64,000 nt of DNA, from the NCBI GenBank assembly GCA_002205965.3, contig NADL03000555.1, positions 31,495 to 95,494 of the forward strand. The letters run 5' to 3'. The notes below the pieces were generated by a model that was not told the DNA's origin, searched no databases, and saw nothing but the letters and a program-made list of their open reading frames with translations. The position numbers and the translations under genes were made by a program. Positions 60,745 to 64,000 of the stretch are shown here, piece after piece (the stretch's first letter is position 1; each line of letters starts with the position of its first letter). The stretch comes from Kappaphycus alvarezii (lineage: Eukaryota; Rhodophyta; Florideophyceae; Gigartinales; Solieriaceae).

Positions 60745-60864
60745 GGATTACACGAGGGAGGACCATTTCCTGTATTACGTGAAGGAGGACCATTTCCTGT
60801 ATAACGTGAAGGGAGGACCATTTCCTGTATTAAATGAGGGGAGGACCATTTTTTGTATTACACG
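60745..60864. repeat. 27-28-bp minisatellite, four units
   Basis: Units begin GAGGACCATTTCCTGTATTA at 60758, 60785, 60813 and 60841 (the last with TTTTTTG in place of TTCCTG), with a partial unit just before. Linkers are acgtgaag, aacgtgaag and aaatgaggg. The array lies between the ICLC domain and the acidic ORF on minus. Frames through it are repetitive on both strands and I do not call it coding. Confidence 0.9.
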
Positions 60865-60895
60865 CCCCCTTTCTCAAGGCGAACGTCCCGGGTCG

Positions 60896-61635
60896 TCACT
60901 GCTCTTCTTCTGCTTCCGTTAGTGTTCGCTGTCTTATTGATAAGATGTATGGTCTCTCAAACGGGTACGGATGCAACTGATTACCAATATGATGCTCTAA
61001 AAAGTAGGTTCGCATTACTGGTACCTCACTTTGTAGCATAGCCTCATATATTGGTTTGATCACATCGAGGTGGGGTTGAATACATTCTTCTTCCGTGACT
61101 CTTCCGAATCTTCCAAGAGTGAAAAAAATATATGTGATATGCAAACTCTTCTGGAAGATGCCGGAGGAATGGATTCGATAAGAAAAGAAGACGCGCATCA
61201 TCAAGAACGAATCTTCGTAAGATATGCGGTCCATGTAGCGCCCTAAACATAAACAGATGCTTATCATGAAATAAGAAATGACCTGCGCATCGTTCGCATC
61301 CTCGGAGATATTGCGCAGCCAAAAAGATAATCTTCTTCTTCCGACTGTATGCTGTGCATGGTTGTGAAGGAGAGCTAGAGATGAAGTTGTGGTGGACGGT
61401 CCCGATGAATGGCCGCGACCAGCTCCTGACGTACTGGGACCTGCACGAGGTCCTCTCGGGGGACGACCGGAACCTCTTCTGGGCGGGTTGTTGTCTCCTG
61501 AAGGTCCTCCTCTGGTCATCATCACTGCTTCAGGAGGATCCTCGCCGCCTCCAACGTTCCCAATTTGTGGCGGAGAAACGTAAGGTTCCCATAGAGGATA
61601 CGGGACCAGCTGTATTCCATATCCGGGGTAAGGCG
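60896..61635 (-). CDS. ICLC domain copy B with Pro/Gly-rich linker (unrecognised)
   Basis: An open minus frame runs from after a TGA at about 61636 to a stop at 60896-60898. The first part is a Pro/Gly/Arg-rich linker (IGNVGGGEDPPEAVMMTRGG, then SGRPPRGPRAGPSTSGAGRG). Then come the domain blocks: GRRRLSFWLRNISEDANDAQ, VISYFMISICLCL, EDSFLMMRVFFSYR, HITYIFFTLGRFGRVTEEEC, LDVIKPIYEAML and IGNQLHPYPFERPYI. Every block has a counterpart in copy A about 626 bp upstream. The domain is hydrophobic and mainly helical to judge by composition, without a clear signal peptide or zinc motif. I do not recognise it. The first ATG is inside the linker (61525). It occupies the position where some gypsy elements carry a third ORF; whether it is translated is unknown. 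Confidence 0.45.
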
Positions 61636-61695
61636 TAACCTCTCAGTCGCACGTCTTGTTGTTCTTGAGAAATACGTAAATTGGACGGATAATAT

Positions 61696-62649
61696 TCAGA
61701 TACGTTTGCGACAAGTCTCCGCAGCTACCATTCCATATCTTCCTATAGAGTAATGATATATTACCTCCACAAACTCTGGACCTGCTTCCGTGAACCTTCC
61801 GTTTTGGAATGAAAATAGAACTCTTATTAATAGTCGGAAATCTTCTTGAGGTAGCAATGGTCCGTTCAACGTACGAAAACATAGGCATATATTAATGTAG
61901 AAATGGATGATTACGTGGAGTTCGTAGTAGTCCCGCGTAACCGAGATGATCCATTCCCAGGCCCTTTTTCCTCCCATAGGAATCATTCTATAGTTAAAGA
62001 TGAGTATGCCCCGTGGTTGCGCATAGTCCTGTGTGAGAAGGAATTCTTCAGGCCTCTGATGGTAAGGGACCAGACGACGTGCATGGATGGCCCTCCTTGA
62101 TCTCTTCCCTGAGCTTGAACAGAGCTGATAGTGCGGGTGTCTTTCCTCCGTGACGATGCAAGGGTTCGAGTACTTGGTTTGGAAGGCCGGCCACTTCACA
62201 GCCTGCTGCATTGCTTTTCCATGTACTACAAGTACTTTAGAGCCAACTGAAAAGGTTCTGACTGCAGGTTCTGCATCCTTATTTCTTGTCTGTGTTAGCG
62301 CGCGGTGTGATCTCCAGCCTTCGGTGGCCAGTAGTTCAACTTCCCTACTCTCTTCATCGATAATATTTGTTTCCATGTCTCTCTGTAACATTCTAGGAGC
62401 CCTTCCGTACATTAGCTCGAATGGTGAGCGTCCATTTCTTCCTCTTCTTCGACGGTAGCCGTATAACACTTTTGGTAAGGCATCTTCCCACTGGATTTCA
62501 TTCTCCAACATAGTTTTCGATATTGCTCGTTTGATGGTTCCAACCATCCTCTCCGCTTTCCCGTTGGACATAGGAGCGTATGCGAGAACGGTCTTCAGCT
62601 GAATCCTTTCTCTTCCAAAAAACGAAGCAGTGAAGTTGCAGTAAAACAA
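61696..62649 (-). pseudogene. Integrase C-terminus fused to ICLC domain copy A
   Basis: One open minus frame of 317 codons. The first about 60 residues end the integrase core (MSNGKAERMVG, then WEDALPKVLYGYRRR and SPFELMYGRAP). A linker and VGSKVLVVHGKAMQQAVKWP follow, then SSGKRSRRAIHARRLVPYHQ. The frame does not stop there but continues through GGKRAWEWIISVTRDYYE into IIHFYINICLCF, QEDFRLLIRVLFSFQNGRFT and VEVIYHYSIGRYGMVAAE, ending at 61696. The last 100 residues are the first copy of the domain repeated at 60.9-61.3 kb. No chromodomain is visible. The continuation IIRPIYVFL and, after a stop, GIQLVPYPLWEPYVSPP lies in the next phase down to 61560. Confidence 0.75.
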
Positions 62650-63467
62650 AGGGCGTTATCCGAGATGATCCTTTTTGGAAGACCAAACGGTTCAATTATT
62701 TCTTTTTCGATGAATCTCAGTACCACCTCAGCATTTGCCTCCTCGATGCAACTGCTATTGGCCATCCAGTAAGATGTTCCACCCCTATAAGGAGATATTT
62801 GTTTCCGGAAGAAGTTTCCTTGAACGGGCCCGCGAAGTCAATTGAGAAGGTTTCAAAGAGACCGGAAACTGGAAAACTTAGAGTTGTCTTATACTTCCGT
62901 ATTGGAGTGAATTTTTGGCAGTTGTCGCAGCTTTTCACGAAGTTATAGACGTCCTTATGGATACCGGGCCACCAGAATCTCTCAGTTACGAATTTTTTGG
63001 TTGTTTCGAGATCCCAATGCCCTAGCTCATCATGGAAAGTCCTCAAGATCTTCATTCTTTCTTTCAAAGGGGCCACTAGTCGGGGACCGGCTTTAGTGTG
63101 CCGGAAAAGTTTCCCATTCCACAATGTAAAAGCCTTTTGATTCCTGCGTACCCAATTTCGGTGTTCAAGATCAACCTTTCTCATTTCTAGCCCATCGAGG
63201 AATTTGATCAGTCCGTGAATATTAGCTTCGTACTCGTTATCGTTCGGCAACTGCAACTCGGCGACTCCGACGATGTCCTCCGAAGCTTTTTCTTGGAATC
63301 AGTGCGTCCCTCAAGCGGGATAGGTAATCGGCAGGCTGATTATTGCGTCCGGGTCTATACACAATTTCAAACCGATATTCTGCGAAAATGTCGAGCCATC
63401 GGGCCAAGCGGTGATGTACATCCTTCTTTTGGAATGCTGTTTTAAGTGCCTGGTGATCAGTTATCAA
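62490..63467 (-). pseudogene. RNase H end and integrase zinc finger/core
   Basis: Following on minus: LITDHQALKTAFQKKDVHHR and RPGRNNQPADYLSRL (last RNase H aspartate). After a shift near 63260 come LVAPLKERMKILRTFHDELG and FWWPGIHKDVYNFVKSCDNC, the integrase H-x4-H...C-x2-C zinc finger. FETFSIDFAGPF (first catalytic Asp) follows. A shift near 62730 gives GLPKRIISDNALCFTATSLL (second Asp), and a further shift near 62570 gives YAPMSNGKAERMVGTIKRAI (Glu). All three D,D-35-E residues are present but in three phases. Integrase would insert element cDNA into the genome; as read, it cannot be translated whole. Confidence 0.88.
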
Positions 63468-64000
63468 GACAAATTTCTCGAGTGATAAAGGTATACGCGA
63501 AACTTTTTCAGCGCGAAGACGACAGCTAGCGCTTCTTTCTCGCAGACTGAGTATCTCTTTTCCGCGTCATTCAGAGTTCGGCTTGCGAATTGAACAGGGT
63601 GTAGTCTTCCGTTTTCATCTTTTTGGGACAAAACGGCACCAAAGACCGTTCTGAGGCATCTGTCTCCACAAGAATGGTCTCTTGTAAATCTGGGTACATG
63701 AGAACTGGGGACACATAGCTTATCTTTAAGCTCCTGAAATGCAGTTTCCATTTCCTTGTTCCAGTAAAATTTTCCGTTCTTCGTAGTGCTGGCATGTAAC
63801 GGTGCTGCAGTCTTGGCGAAATCTTTTATAAATCTTCTGTAATATGAGGCCAGTCCTAAGAAGCTTCGGACCTCCGTCTTTGAAGCGGGCCTTGGTGCCA
63901 ACTTGATTTTTTTCGTTTTCTCTGGATCCACTCTAATTCCCTCTTGGTCGACGATATGACCGAGTAATTGGATAGAAGTTTTCGCAAGAAGCATTTGCTC
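63464..64000 (-). pseudogene. RT end and RNase H of the right gypsy element
   Basis: On minus from the edge: TSIQLLGHIVDQEGIRVDPE, VRSFLGLASYYRRFIKDFAK and FYWNKEMETAFQELKDKL (end of RT and connection). The phase then shifts near 63720 to SPVLMYPDLQETILVETDAS, which carries the first RNase H aspartate. It shifts back near 63650 to GAVLSQKDENGRLHPVQFAS and RYSVCEKEALAVVFALKKF, with the catalytic glutamate in CEKEALA. RNase H would remove the RNA strand during reverse transcription. The two close phase changes bracket the first aspartate, so a single-frame reading would miss it. The RT catalytic YxDD lies outside the window. Confidence 0.88.

Larger units (their letters stand above)
60896..64000 (-). 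mobile_element. Ty3/gypsy element, 3' half, cut by window edge
   Basis: Minus strand, entering at the right edge: end of reverse transcriptase, RNase H, integrase zinc finger, core and C-terminus, then a duplicated domain of unknown type with a Pro/Gly-rich linker. The gag, protease and RT core would lie beyond 64000. I found no LTR on the low-coordinate side. It is better preserved than the left gypsy element but needs at least five phase changes to read through, so it is probably inactive unless some are assembly errors. Confidence 0.85.

Overview
The window reads as repeat-rich nuclear DNA of a eukaryote. Most of it is AT-rich sequence with no convincing gene. Shorter GC-richer islands hold nearly everything recognisable, and every recognisable protein is a transposable-element protein, usually broken by stops, frameshifts or deletions. 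I found no intact cellular gene, no rRNA or tRNA, no CRISPR array and no bacterial operon structure. The element mix (Ty3/gypsy LTR elements, Helitrons with Rep and Pif1-like helicase, a non-LTR element with a restriction-like endonuclease) fits a fungus, protist or invertebrate. The sequence does not let me choose between them.

Layout. 1-5.96 kb: AT-rich, nothing assignable. 5.97-7.5 kb: GC-elevated, unassigned. 7.5-20.25 kb: AT-rich with small tandem repeats. 20.25-21.5 kb: GC-elevated, unassigned. 21.517-24.485 kb (+): a Ty3/gypsy element with two LTRs and an AGGA target duplication, reduced to gag, half a protease, the RT/RNase H junction and the integrase C-terminus. 24.84-25.36 kb (+): a trace resembling an RNase H domain. 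25.85-26.4 kb (+), 28.64-29.2 kb (-) and 59.72-60.46 kb (-): three diverged copies of an acidic ORF I do not recognise. 30.2-42.28 kb: AT-rich, with a near-perfect 163-bp tandem duplication. 42.3-46.6 kb (-): a decayed Helitron. 46.86-48.64 kb (-): a second, internally deleted Helitron joining N-terminal and C-terminal coding sequence. 48.84-49.86 kb (+): a 5'-truncated non-LTR fragment. 49.9-56.69 kb: AT-rich. 56.69-59.13 kb (+): a longer copy of the same non-LTR element. 60.9-64.0 kb (-): the 3' half of a gypsy element running off the right edge. After its integrase it carries a duplicated domain I cannot identify.

How the parts relate. The elements are mobile DNA caught at different stages of decay, not a pathway. 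The best candidate for something undescribed is the 3' module of the right-hand gypsy element: a roughly 100-residue domain (here called ICLC, after its motif) present twice in tandem behind integrase, then a minisatellite, then the acidic ORF. The acidic ORF recurs twice more in the window, and near one of those copies there is a weak second trace of the ICLC domain in the same order. All homology statements rest on reading translations by eye; no search was run.
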